The notes beneath the pieces are model-generated. The model had not been told where the DNA came from. It did no database searches and was given only the letters and a program-made list of their open reading frames with translations. Positions 45,620-58,407 of a DNA stretch of 64,000 bases are shown piece after piece (within the stretch, counting starts at the first letter, position 1; each line of letters starts with the position of its first letter). The stretch is from positions 248,001-312,000 of the forward strand of contig JAFEKR010000033.1 of NCBI GenBank assembly GCA_019022495.1, written 5' to 3'. This stretch comes from Epichloe hybrida. Taxonomy: Eukaryota; Ascomycota; Sordariomycetes; Hypocreales; Clavicipitaceae. Made by a program: the position numbers and the translations under genes.

Positions 45620-47990
45620 TTATGCCAGAACCTCTTCGCTCTCCTCCAAGACATCTTCCACAATCTCCTCAATGACCTGATCCTGCTCGTCGCTACTTCC
45701 CTCGATCGATTTGGTCTTGGCCGCCAATAAGGCGGTGTGGGGATCTTGTGGTAATCCAAGCGCGGCACGATCCTCCTGAACTTCCTCCTCCACGTCGGCA
45801 CGCCAGCTGTACCATTCTTCCAGCATGTTGCGACGTGCTTCAACAACAGCCAAGTCGGCAGAGGCACCACGATCGGCATCTTCCTGCTCAAAGACGCGGC
45901 TGTACTCGCGCAAGTTCTTACGAACTAGCTTCTGCTCCTCCTTGGTTAACAGGGTTGGGGGTCGAGGTCGCCATTGGAACTGCTTGAATTTTTCAATGGG
46001 CTCCTCCCGTAAGGCCTCGCCCTTGAAGTCATAAATGTGATAACCGTTTTCCATCTGAATGCACTATTAGTTTTCCCCAATCTTGTACGCTGTTCAACAT
46101 CTCTGCAAACTTACTGCATGCTTCCACACTGATGCCCAGGTGGCGACAAATCGACCAGAAGGATCCCACTCGACATCAGTAACGCCATAGTGGTCAGCCG
46201 TGTTCATCAGTTGCAGGTTGGCAGTCATATCCTTGTCTGACTCGGGCTTGTCGCCTTCAAAGTCAAGGTCGAAGAAGTCCAGGTCAGAGCTCTGCTGGTT
46301 GGCAATGGTAGCAATGACGACGAAACGTCCCCTAGGTGACCAGTAAATAGCGTTGCTATTCTTCTTCTCCAGAGTACGCAAATGCTTGAAGTTGCCAGCA
46401 ATGGGACCTTTGACCTTTTCGGGGCAGAAGAATGACACTGCGGTCTTGGGCGGCACAGCAGTGACGCCGACGGGCTCTGTGGTAGTGATGATGGCAAATC
46501 TGTCGCCCTTTGGCTCCCAGGCAAAGTTGATCACAGTGTCCTTAATGGTGTCAACAACTTCCACGGGCACGCCCTTCTCCTTGATTCGGAATATCTCCAA
46601 CGTAGTGGCTTGTGATTTCTTCGACTTGGAGTGACGGTCGACCTTGACACAAAGGTAGGCGGCTTCTGACTGCCAGTGCAACTTCGCGTCACTAACGCTG
46701 AAGAGGTTGAGCGATCGCACGATCTCCTTGGAAGGAATGCTCATCAAACCGACCTTGGCAGGGTTGCTGCCAATTTCGGGTGTCCAGTAACAGAAAAGCT
46801 GCTCGTAGGTCTTGATGCCGTCACGCTGAGGAGTAGCAGGAGCCCAGTCAAAGTCCATGACACCCTCGATCTTGATGCTAGTCTTGTCCAGAAGATTCAT
46901 GCGTGGCAGCTCGTAGACTGAGATAGATTGGCCCTGGGTTAAACGAGCAACATACTTGTCATCTGCGGACCACTTGAATGCGGGCCACTGCTGCTTTGGA
47001 GGAGGGTTTCCCTCCTCGCCCTTGGGCGCATCCAAGTTGGCGAAAGATCGCAATGGGGAACCAGTGGCAATATCCCAAATGACATAGTTCTTGCCATCGT
47101 CGTCGATAGAGAGTGCAGGGTGGCCACTGTCGGGAATGGAAATTGGTCTGTTAGACCACGTTACTAGGTATTTCTCGGTGGGTGAGAACGCAACAAGATT
47201 AACATAAGGATGAGCGAATCTAGCCTGTCGAGACCACGAAGGCCCACCCCAAAGTTGAACACCTTGCGCGTGAATTGACGTCAGGTAGGTGCCGAGGGGC
47301 GACCATTGTAAGAAAGTTTCGGTCCAGTGCAGACGATCAACGATATTCTCAGCCGGATCCTTCTCGTTGTTCCAGAAAACTCCAACGCTTTCACCCCGAT
47401 ACATGACAAACTGGTCACGACCACGGCCTGAGGGGTCTTTCATGAACCATCGGAGATGCTCCTTCTCGGTAAACTCGTCGATGTGAGGGGGGTGATACTT
47501 TTCGTCAATGCGACCTTCACCGCCGAAACGTTCGATGTCGGTAATCTTGTTCACACGCATGGTGTGCTTCTTATCAAGGGGAACCATGTCTAACTGTCGG
47601 GTGGCAGCGGCCGCTTCAGCAGGTGACGAGTATTCAACAAAGGCGAACCTATCCCCCCCCCAGTTGTTAGCAAAACAACATGCAAAGCAAGCAATTTCAA
47701 AGATGGGCAAGATCGAACCTCATGGACTCGCCGTTGTCATCCATCGGCATGTAAATCAAATCCTCCCTTGTTCTTCCAACAGAGTTGAGCTTCTTCAGCA
47801 AGAACTTGACCAACTTGGGCTTCTGTTCCTCATTGACTTTGGGAAGGCCGTCAACAACCACGAAGGCGTCATAACCTTGCTCTAACTGAACCTCAAATTT
47901 CTCGCGAAGATCCGAGATGTCAATTTCCTCCTCATTAAACTCGTCATCGTCGAGGTCGGCCTCGCGCAGGTGGTCGAAGGACGGAGCCAT
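45620..47990 (-). CDS. PRT1: Translation initiation factor eIF3 subunit b (Prt1)
   Basis: Three exons, 47990-47719, 47648-46115 and 46054-45620, encode 746 aa. The N terminus ([20 protein letters not shown]) is acidic. An RRM follows at about residues 40-125, split by intron 1 ([12 protein letters not shown] ... [12 protein letters not shown]). A nine-blade-type WD40 propeller covers most of the rest ([73 protein letters not shown]). A helical C-terminal tail ([20 protein letters not shown]) that binds other eIF3 subunits ends the protein. eIF3b is the scaffold of the eIF3 complex on the 40S subunit. Intron positions keep the frame exactly, and the length is normal. It is divergent from CCT2. 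Confidence 0.95.
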
Positions 47991-48559
47991 GCTGGGCGAT
48001 TTTCTCCGTCGAGGGAGGGGTGCAGAGAAATGCCCCGCTCGGGTGAGGGCGAAAGGTTCTGTAAGAACAAGCTTGTTTGTGTGTTTTCCTGGCAGAGGGA
48101 GCCAAATTTTCCGAAGCACAGGATCGATGCTTCAGTTGGAGAAGACTATTGTTCACCGTCACGGGCCTCGATGCGTCGCAAACGTAGCGTCGAGAAGTAT
48201 GGCCTGGGGCTGGGATTGGGAGTCCTCACAGCTCACAGAGGCTCTTACGCTGGCACAAATTTGGTGTTCGTCAGTTTCCACAAAGTGTGCGGCGGAGAAG
48301 CGATATTCCTTCACCGCGAGTTGGGCGAGGGGCAAGTCACGTGTAGCATTGGCCATGGTGGGGTTAACGGGTTTGCAGGCTGTGGAACATGGACTAGTTT
48401 ACCAGTTTATCCTTACCTGCGGCCCTTGGGAATATTAGGGAGCTCCAGGAAAAAGATTATTGTCTTGCCGTAGAAAGCGGTCACAGAGAAACTTCCACGT
48501 CAAACGACAACGACCAGGCCAACTATCTCACTTCGTGCTTCATCGCCGAACAGCCTGTC
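47991..48559. promoter_or_regulatory. Shared divergent promoter of eIF3b and CCT2
   Basis: 569 bp between two start codons facing away from each other, joining two highly expressed housekeeping genes. No canonical TATA box was seen. Leaders of both genes must lie within it. Confidence 0.55.
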
Positions 48560-50388
48560 ATGGTATGTCACACATCATAATAGATGTTATAGTCAAGTTT
48601 AGCGGCATTGCGAGAACCATCTGTGAGCGAGCGTCAGCTGATACTCTGCCTGTGCTAACCCCGCCATGTAGTCTTTTTTGCCAACACAGATTTTCGAGGA
48701 GGGCACCACAGAGGAGAAGGGCGAGAATGCGCGTCTCGCCGCCTTTGTGGGAGCTATCGCCGTTGGTGACCTGGTGAAGAGCACTCTGGGACCCAAAGGA
48801 ATGGACAAGATCCTGCAATCAGCGTAAGTTATGGACGCCCCTTACCCCCTGTATCGCACACTTGAGCTTCCTTAAAGCATATCCTGATGTCCGACAGCTC
48901 TACTGGCGAAATCATGGTCACAAACGATGGTGCCACGATTCTCAAGTCCATCGCCCTCGACAACGCTGCTGCCAAAGTTCTGGTAAATCTTTCGAAGGTC
49001 CAAGACGATGAAGTCGGTGACGGAACAACTTCAGTCGCTGTTTTAGCAGCCGAGCTGCTAAGAGAGGCTGAGAAGCTGGTGGACAAGAAGATTCATCCAC
49101 AGACTATCATTGAAGGCTATCGGATAGCCAGCCAAGCCGCTCTCAAGGCTCTTGAAGAATCAGCAGTTGATCACAGCAAAAGCCCAGAAGCGTTCCGCAA
49201 GGATCTTGTCTCAATCGCCCGAACAACTCTCAGCTCCAAAGTCCTGGCTCAAGATCGGGATCACTTTGCCACACTCGCCTGCGATGCGGTACTCCGATTA
49301 AAGAAATCGTCAGATTTGAGTCACATTCAGATCATCAAGAAGGCTGGAGGAAAGCTCTCGGAGTCCTACCTTGACGAAGGCTTCATTCTGGATAAGAAGA
49401 TTGGTGTCAACCAGCCGAAGAGATTAGAAAAAGCCAAGATCCTGGTCGCCAACACATCCATGGACACAGACAAGGTCAAGATCTTTGGAGCCAGAATGAA
49501 GGTGGGCGCCACGAGCAAGCTAGCAGAGCTTGAAAAGGCTGAAAAGGACAAGATGAAGGCGAAGGTTGACAAAATCAAGGCACATGGCATCAACTGCTTT
49601 ATCAACCGTCAGCTCATTTACAATTGGCCAGAACAGTTGTTTACCGATGCTGGCATCATGTCTATCGAGCACGCCGACTTTGACGGAATCGAGCGACTGG
49701 CCTTAGTTACCGGTGGTGAGATTACTTCTACATTCGATCACCCCGAGCAGGTTAAACTGGGGCAATGTGACGTTATTGAGGAGGTCATTATCGGCGAAGA
49801 CACATTGATCAAGTTCTCTGGTGTAGCTGCGGGTGAAGCTTGCACCATTGTCTTGCGAGGTGCCACTGACCAGCTGCTGGATGAGGCGGAGAGGAGCCTG
49901 CACGATGCCCTGGCTGTCCTTTCGCAGACTGTCATCGAGCCGAGAACGACGCTCGGTGGTGGATGCGCTGAGATGGTCATGGCCAAGGCTGTTGAGGCTG
50001 CCGCTACGCGTGTCGAAGGCAAGAAGCAGCTGGCAGTGTCTAGTTTCGCCATCGCCCTCCGTCAACTCCCGACTATCCTTGCTGACAACGCTGGCCTGGA
50101 TTCTGGAGATCTTGTGTCGAGACTTCGAAAGACCATCTACGATGGCCTGAACACCTATGGGCTCGATCTGATGACACCCGGTGGCAACGTGACTGATATG
50201 CGAGACTTGGGTGTCATTGAAAGTTACAAACTTAAGAGAGCAGTGGTTTCATCCGCCAGCGAAGCAGTTGAGGTAGGCATCGCGACCTATATCTACCGAT
50301 ACAATTTTTGTACTAACCTCTTCTCCAGCTTCTCCTCAGGGTCGACGATATCATCCGAGCCGCCCCTCGACGACGCGAGCGGATGTGA
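48560..50388 (+). CDS. CCT2: Chaperonin CCT/TRiC subunit beta
   Basis: Coding exons 48560-48562, 48672-48823, 48898-50272 and 50329-50388 give 529 aa. The ATG itself forms the end of the first exon, followed directly by GTATGT; exon 2 then supplies [20 protein letters not shown]. Group II chaperonin motifs are present: [60 protein letters not shown] and [14 protein letters not shown]. The C terminus is [15 protein letters not shown], typical of CCT2. CCT folds actin, tubulin and WD40 proteins in the cytosol. Introns 1 and 3 carry CTAAC branch sites. The tiny first coding piece is the only unusual feature; no other in-frame ATG with the conserved N terminus exists. Confidence 0.94.
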
Positions 50389-52990
50389 AAAGAAACTTGC
50401 CATTTCTGGCGTGCGGTAGATAGGGCCTGGATGGGTTTTTTTTCATGAGTGCAAAAAAAAAAAAAAGTGGAAATTATAAAAGCGTGTAATGATACCAGAG
50501 GAAAGATGAAACTATGAAATGGTAACGCACGAGGTTGGTTGGCGGCAACAAGTCTGCCAAACAACCACTGTACCTCGCCATAGCGGCCCATTGTTAAGTG
50601 CATGTCGACCATGTCCCCGAACATTCCCGCTTCGAGTGGGCATGGAGGGGAACCAACAAGTTTCGCAAATGGCAAACCTCTTGTCAGGATGATGATGGAG
50701 CCATGAACCTCTTTACTAAATTGGTCTTCATATCACAGTGACGCACTTTCGAGACGACATGTTCTGCACGGCAGGATATGCCCCATGAAAACCATCACTC
50801 AGTGCGTAAAGAAGAGGAGGGTTGTTTTTGCGATGCATACATACCGTGACCATCCTGTGAAGAACTGTATCTACTCGCCTCCTTCCTGGATCGCGTTACT
50901 TGACTTCAGCGTTCTTTCACATGATGCATAGCCCTTGCTCAAATCCATGTTTCTGTAGCCACTGCGCAAGCTCTGCTTCCGACTTCGCTTTCCCCCGTGG
51001 GCTGACCTCTGCCGTCATCTCCACGCTCACCTGTTGTTCAGTTGCTCTGGTAATCGAAGCCCCTCGAGCATCACCGTGTTGCGAGTTGGTACTTTGGTAA
51101 CACTTGGACAGACTCCTTCCGCAGTTTTTTCTTTAGAGCTGCCTATCTTGCCCGAGTTCGTATTTCTCGTCGGAGCCCTCATTTGTTGGGCCCAGAGGCG
51201 TGAAGTCGCCCGATAGCGTGGAACTTGATCAACGCCCTTTTCAGGGAGCACTTATTTGGCACAGCGATAGCTGGTTGAATCGCGACTACCATTTCGTGGC
51301 TTCAGCATTTTCGATGTGAGTTGACGTCGGAAAATGGAATCCTCAACGCGGTCCAAGAGGAAGCCTTTCAATGCTTATTGTAGCCGCTATTATCATTCTT
51401 TCGACCAGGCTAACTTCATTTTGCATTTAAGATTTTATGTGGGCCATGGATTGTTCCTAGGATGGGAATGCACCGAATATTGCCTGACGTTTCAGCTATT
51501 GGCCAGGGTTTTCATGAGCTTGCCTTGCCCAACGAGCAGCGTCTCGTCAATGTTGATCGGCAAGGACAGGGTTCACACAGCACTGTTTTCTGCTTTCTAT
51601 TCACTGCGGATGTGCACTCCGTAAATGAGTGTAATCCGCACGTGGACGGAGAAGATGGCGTTCATCCCCCGCGCCACCCGAGAAGCAGTTGCAGTTAATA
51701 ACTGGCTTTATCAAGGGCTGTGGTGGTCGAGGACGTTGCCGTACCACAACCTGCATGTCGTCTGGATGAAGAGCGTCGGGCATTGCAAATGAGAAGCGTG
51801 CCCGGAAAGGCCCAGTCAGATGAAACAGCCCTAACTTATTAGACTGAAGAGGTTTTTCGTCGTCCTCTTTTTGAAGACGCGCCCGATTGCGCATTGGTGC
51901 TCCGTACAGTACAGTGACAGGTGTAATACATGTGTGAGCTCCCCGGCCCGGACCACCCCCCCTTCACGCCCCTTTCTCATGGGGTGCTAATCAAAAGTAG
52001 TGTGCCATTCATCTTCTTGGCACCAACGGCTTGATTATCTTGACGCATTCTTGACGCATGCTTGCGCACCGGCCGAGGGCCATGGAGGCTTCTGACTGGC
52101 TCCTGGCACCTAGCCTGAGAGAATTGGCTTCAGACTAAAATAAAACAGGGCACACATAGCAGCACCTACCAAGGCTACCATCATGGCCGGACTGAGAAGA
52201 ATAACATGGGACGTGGGGAGAAGGGAGAAATGTGATGGTGAGGGGACAAACTGGTATTACTGGGTACGGCTGTGTGCTACAGTGATGTAGCATGTAATCC
52301 GTAGAGGTACAGCGTGCACTGCAGGCTCACTGCAGGCTCACTGCGAAGCGCTGAGTACCGCTACCGCGTGCCCCACGACTCGTGCTAGAACAACTACATA
52401 GAACAAGGCACGGCTGGTCACGGCTGGTCACGGCTGGTGAGCGGGTTCAGCTTGCCGACAACAAATCGGCAAGCCCCTGAGCCCCGGCTGCAGGGCAAGT
52501 AATACAACCTTTCATCTGAGCAACGCAACGCCTCCGTACTGCCTCCTACTGCCTCCTACTGCCTCCTACTGCCTCCCCTCTCGTCATCGACTTTCGTCTT
52601 GCAGATCATGCGCTGGCTTCTTCTCTCTTTATTCGACTAAACTAATCACTTTCCTTGTTATCGCTTTTCCTTCCTCTCTTTTCCGTCATACCGAGCCCCC
52701 AACGTCACTCGCTTACTCCTTGCTTTTATCATCATTATCACCACTACACCACCACGGCCCTTCCTCCGTCCTCCGTACCCTCGTCTGACAACCCTCGTCT
52801 GACACGCCCATCGCCGCCTCCGTGACTCCGATCCGTCTCGAGATACGAACTCTGATTGTTCCCCTCCTCTGCAACAGACGTCAAGAATTTTGACTGCGCC
52901 AGGTTCACCTGGATACGATAGTACCGCGCGGCAGCCGACGTGGCCCTGTTCTGCTGGACCTAGTCTAGTCGGACGTTGAGAGATGCAGCC
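50389..52990. other. Long intergenic region before the TBC-domain gene
   Basis: 2.6 kb without a recognisable gene. It contains CACGGCTGGT in three tandem copies (about 52408-52438), CAGGCTCACTG duplicates (52320-52344) and four copies of ACTGCCTCCT (52537-52577). The last 300 bp are CT-rich and probably are the promoter and leader. Confidence 0.5.
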
Positions 52991-52994
52991 ATGA
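52983..52994 (+). promoter_or_regulatory. Minimal uORF overlapping the TBC gene start
   Basis: ATG CAG CCA TGA: a three-codon upstream ORF whose stop overlaps the main start codon as ATGA. It could allow termination-reinitiation or lower translation; no other evidence. Confidence 0.45.
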
Positions 52995-55229
52995 TCCGCG
53001 AACAGGTGGTCAGCAACGCCGTTCCCAGCCCCGAATCTCCTCCCGGAATGACGATATCTAAAAGCTCAAAATCTTCATCCTTTCAGTCACTCACCAGCGA
53101 CGATGGCAGCGTCCTGGCTGATGTGAATCACTTCGAGGACATCGGCCTAGATGATGACAATATTACTCTTAAAAACAATGCCCGCCCCGGACCAACACCA
53201 TTGGCAACCCCCACAGGTCGTAATCTAGCCGGCGGGAAACGTGCCCCAAAGCCACGACGGTCTTTTCCAAATCTTCACGCCAACATATATTCATCAAATC
53301 CCAGGAGCACAAGTCTCGCTGGCCTTTCCGATCCGCGCCCCTCGGATCTCAATCGAGGGCATTCCACAACTTCATTACCAACATCGCAGCCAAATCGCGG
53401 TGTCAGTCCTGGCTTGACGCTGAGCGTCCGAGATATTAACCCGTCTGCCAGGCCTCGGCCACGACGGGAGAGTTGGCAGTCAACCAGTCGGCGCAAAAGT
53501 TCGCAGGAACTTGAACACGAATGCGATGAGGATGATGAGGACGACATCCCGGACGACATAGTTCTCGACAATGTTCCCATATCTCCTCGCCCTGCCCATG
53601 AGCGTCCCCTGAGTCGCGCTCCGTCGGTTTCACCTTCGCCTGACCGTGGCCCTAAAGAACGAGTACGAAGCGTTGGAAATGGCACGCCCCCAGTTGCTCA
53701 AGCACAAGGGTCACTTCGGTCCCCGTCGTGGAAATCAGACACTGGAGAGCGACCGCCCCCAAGCCCACTGAAACTACGGGCAAATAGTTGGAATTTGGCC
53801 CTCGCCGATCTCAACGCAGAGGCCAAGGCACTGACCGAGAAGCTGGAGGAGCACGCCGACGAAGCTGTAGAGATGCAGTCAAGGAGGCCGTCAGGATCCG
53901 TCCGACCCAACACCTGGAACTCGAGTCAGATGTCCTATGATCAGACCTATGACAGAAAGGAGCGCGTCAAGTCATCCACACCTGAACTACCGCCCTTGCG
54001 ACGAACGAACATCATGGTGGACCCTCTCCCCATTTCCAAAGAAAAGGAGGCTGTACTGAGCCGCACGCGGCCATCGTGGCTCCCACCGAAAGACCCCAGC
54101 GAAGAACGACGTCACCTACGGGAATACCAGAAAATGATGGCCGCAAGTGCCAAGGCAGACGAGCGGCGCGAGGCTGCTAGGAGAAGCAGAACCTTGTCCA
54201 AGGACAATAATGCCGACGCTCTGATGCACATATGGGAAAACGACATCATCCCCCGATGGAACGATGCAATCCGTGAAAGACGAACGAGAGACATGTGGTG
54301 GCGTGGTGTCGCATCTAGAAGCCGTGGTGTTGTCTGGGCTCGTGCTATAGGGAACGAGCTTGGTCTGTCAGGGGCCACCTTTCGAACTGCGTTGACACGG
54401 GCTCAGGAGCTTGAGGAACGTGTCCGTACGGATAGAGCAGACGCAGAAGATGTGAGACGTGCCAAGTGGTTTGATCACATTCGCCGAGATGCAAGTGAGA
54501 AGACGTGGAAGGATCTGCGCATTTTTGAAGCCACAGGCCCTCTTCATCGCGCATTAGTCGATGTTCTTGGTGCATACGCCATGTACAGGAACGACATTGG
54601 CTACATTTCAGGCTGCAACGTACGTTTACTCGGGCATGCCGACTCGAACCTTGCCATGCCGCCAATCCCCCCCCCCCCAGTTCGATCTTCTCTCTTCTCT
54701 TTCGTCGCACTGACACATTGACCAGACTATTGCGGCCCTGCTTCTTTTGAACTTGCCCAACGCCGAATCAGCATTCATTGCCCTCGCCAACATGCTCAAC
54801 CGACCACTTCCGCTATCATTCTATACCGCCGATGAAACCGCTCAGATGTCTGCATACAACTTGGTCATGCAGACGTTGAGTCACAAGTCTGCTCCTCTGT
54901 ATGAACATTTGACCAAAAATTTAGCGCACGTCAGGCCCGAGCTTTACTTGAACGATGTATTCCTCAGCTTATTTACGGGCCACCTAGCGATTGACGAAGC
55001 TGCAAGACTCTGGGATGTCTATGTTTTCGAGGGCGATGCGCTCCTAGTCCGTGCGGCTGTGGCACTGCTCTTATCTCGAGAAATGGCACTTCTCGGAAGC
55101 AAGAGTGGGCGTGAAGTGAAAGCAGTCATGGCGCAACCCAATTTGAAAACGTCGTCTGTTCGCGCCGTGGGCGAAGCTGGAGCCGAAGAGCGCTTTATGA
55201 AGGCGATTCGCGAAGCTGGCAAAGCGTGA
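52991..55229 (+). CDS. TBC-domain (Rab GTPase-activating-like) protein
   Basis: Two exons, 52991-54619 and 54726-55229, encode 710 aa. The first 400 residues are disordered, rich in Ser/Pro/Arg with an acidic patch (DEDDEDDIPDDIV). The TBC domain follows (LMHIWENDIIPRWNDAIRER, MWWRGVASRSRGVVWARAIG, WKDLRIFEATGPLHRALVDV, YRNDIGYISGCNTIAALLLL, and YLNDVFLSLFTGHLAIDEAA...WDVYVFEGDALLVRA). It is closest in layout to the TBC1D12/14 type from memory. TBC proteins switch off Rab GTPases with an Arg and a Gln finger; the YxQ position here reads YIS, so catalytic activity is uncertain. The frame opens earlier with TTG; the first ATG is at 52991. Confidence 0.87.
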
Positions 55230-58200
55230 AAACAAAAACTCTGCCACTAATTCTTGAACGGTTTCGCCTCTTTTATCCAAGGGTCCGACCTATGACGTTC
55301 TTTTTTTTTTTTCTTCTCTGGGTCATAATATTTTCTTCTATTGATTTCAAAGCGGTAATGTATATCAAGATCTATAGACGGATGGGACACGTGCATCGGG
55401 CCGTGTCCAGGCGTTGTCAATTACGCTCGACAGCGAGAGCAAAGGGAGCTTGGAGAACAGCAAGCTTGCAAACACATTTTACTGGGGCAAACTCGTCAAC
55501 CAGGTATTAGCTATTGAGCTGAACAGCCCGAGATGGATCGAGGAGCAACTAAAAATCGGTCCTCTTGAAGCAAGACCGACACTGACCTGAAATAAGTCGA
55601 GTGCACCGGCTATATTTTCTACTTTCTGCGCCGAACCTGGGGTATATATGTACATTCTATCCTTAGCGGGTAACCCTTCATATACTGTACTGAACGGACC
55701 TTGGACACTTTCGTTGGATTATTCAATGATTAATTTTTCCATGACAAGCTAGAAATCATCCGGGGGGGGGGGGGGCGGGGCTTCGCCCTTTAAGAATAAT
55801 CTGCGCAGAATTGACAAGTTACAGATGCTCCGAGCGAGAAAGGTGTAAGATGAGCCAGTTATTTGCATTGCGTCGATGGCCAAGTTGATGGCGCGATGGG
55901 ATTTATCTCAGGGCAAAAGTCAGCTGCTGATACTTGGCAACTTGATGGCGCCAAGACAAACAGGTGTATGTGTACATTCCCTGACCCGTCTCGTAGATGA
56001 TTTTGAATGGTGAGTTCGTGTTGCAGCACATTGAAAAACGTGATTCCTCATGTATGCCCTTGGCGATCAAATGTGTAGCCAGATGAGCGCCCGATGACAC
56101 CGGGGTCGCGCAACACGCGTTGGTGTGACGATTGATTCTGGTGGCAGTGACACTTGAAACGTTTTGCGTGTGTCGTCCCCACCGTGTAGTGTGGCACGTT
56201 CCTCCGCTCGGTTGCTGTTGACCATGGCGTCAAGTCACGTGATTGCATCCCACCAAGTACTGTACATATGTACATTATGGGGACCCTTGGAGACTCACAA
56301 GGACAATGCTTTGGTCCCTTGTTACGCTCGTAATACCCCCTGGTATTGTCGTAATCTTGGTAGCAATCAAAAACCCTGCGCTGGCTGCTCGCGATCATAT
56401 CAAGATCGTATTTTCGGTCCAGATTGAGAATTTGGATGCGCTCGTAGGACACTTTTTGCTTATCGCTGAGTTTGCTTCGCTGCCACGCATCATGATTTCC
56501 CCTGGAGAATGTCCATTGGTTCATCAGACCCCATAAGTGGTGTTGTAATAGGGAAGACTACGGAGTATTACGGAGTACTTCGGGAGGTGAAGGGCCAGGG
56601 AGTGGCAGTGCTGGTTCGCTTCTGTCCTCGTACAGCCAACAATGATCCCCTTTTTTGTACATACGGCATCGTCTGCTAGGGCATCTCATACATAAGTTCG
56701 AATGCACATCTAGCTCGTATATTCTGCAACTTGCTCGGCTGTGGCGGCGGCTCTCGGATTCTTATCCTCGTCGGTCAATTCACATTCGTAGAAGGGTTGA
56801 CCATACGGACTACATAATGTGATTGGATGGCTCAACGATCACCATCTCTTTCGCGACGAGTTTCGCGACGGCATCACCCTGTAAGTCGTCAATGTAGCCA
56901 TCGTTGATGTGGTGAACGGTGATTGGCTACACCGCATTGCTGTCGCCGATACGGATTCCCTTGCATTATATTATGTTGTATGCGGCAGCATAAAAAATAA
57001 AAAAAAGGATGCGGGCGGGCCGCGGGCCCGCGCCCGGTGTCTTGTTGGCTCAACAATTTTCCCAACAGAAAAGGCGACGGCATCACCGCGCCACGCAAGG
57101 CTAGTGCAGAGTGGTTTGAGGGCACGGGCAGGCGCGGGATGGAAATTATATAAAATATATGGTGCTAGCACTCCGCTCTGCGCGCTCTGCATGCTCCAAA
57201 ACAGTATCAGTTGCATTGGGCTGGCTGGAAAAGGTGGTTTGATCGCCGCGAGCCTCGAGTTTCATCTGTTGTGGCCGCCCTTCGAAGTTGCATCCATGAC
57301 TCATGACTAAACTGTTTGAGGCCTGATTGGCAGCACACTTTGACCACGAGACAAAGCTACTCGCACAACACCTGAATTTCAGCAAATTGTCAATCAATGG
57401 AGAGCCCCAGCCCGCCACGATATTCTTCCTGTCTGCTTGATTGATACTGTGATTGTATACATAGATTATAGATATCATCGCAGGTGGGCCGTGGCCAAAA
57501 TTCCTGCGAGGGAGATCGGCGTGACCAGAAAAAAAAAAAAAAAAAAAGGGTTCGCGAGTGGGTGTGGGCAAGGTTGCAGCAGGAGCCAATAGGAAGGCAT
57601 GTGCCCCTCGTTCAAAGCTCTTTGAGGAAAGGGGGAGGAGGGGCTCTGCCGCAACCGAGGCGGTGAATTTGTCTAAGCATCCATCCATTGAATTTTCATG
57701 TGCAAGTCTGAGAGCCGGCTGCTGTCGCAAAATTTGCGTCAAACCACGGCCGTGATGGCTTTCGCCACTGGCAGAGTCAGTCCCTCACTGGCCCAATGTG
57801 GGCCGGGCGACGACAGAGGGATTGTATGTACATAGGATTGTAACATCCCCATTTTCCAATCGCAAGCTTGCCCAGTCCCTCTGATTCCATTTCAGAGCAA
57901 TCCCCTTGTACATTACTGAAAATGCCAAGCGTGGCCTGTGCTTTCTCCTTGTCTTTTCGGCGCTGATCTCCAATAAAAGAAGAAAGAAAAGAAACCAGAC
58001 ACCGGACTTGATGCAAAGCCCTGCCTGCCCCTCGTCCCGCCGCTAGCCCCGCTAGCCTCACAGGCCCTACCCCTGATGCCCACCACCCTAGCACTATGTA
58101 CATAGCACTAACACTGCACCTGCTGTGGTACGCCGCCCACGCTTACCACGCTTACCCCAACAAAACCAGCCCACAAAGGATATTACATGTACGGACTACA

Positions 58201-58407
58201 TACATAATCCGTATTGCCTCAACTCCTGTCACAGCCAGCCAGCTTATCTCACAAGCCGTCCTGGGCGAATTTCTCTTTTCTTTCCATCCCGCCTCCGCTA
58301 TCCTACGTGTCTGCCTCGAGTTTGTCTTTTGTTCGTTCTCGTTCATCGGGTCAACGAGTTGCAGGCTTGCTCAGTTCGGATTCGGATATTCAAATTCCAA
58401 CGCGAAC
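55230..58407. other. Long intergenic region before the desaturase
   Basis: 3.2 kb with no recognised gene. It holds a 14-G run at about 55762-55775, two TACGGAGTA motifs at 56559-56577, a GC-only inverted repeat near 57010-57032 and an A run of about 18 near 57530. The last 300 bp are CT/CA-rich and likely the desaturase leader. Confidence 0.5.

Noticed and set aside
58096..58407. N-terminal extension of the delta-12 desaturase
   Set aside because: The extra 104 codons are low in similarity to any desaturase, are CT/CA-rich leader-like, and the ATG at 58408 starts a typical family N terminus.
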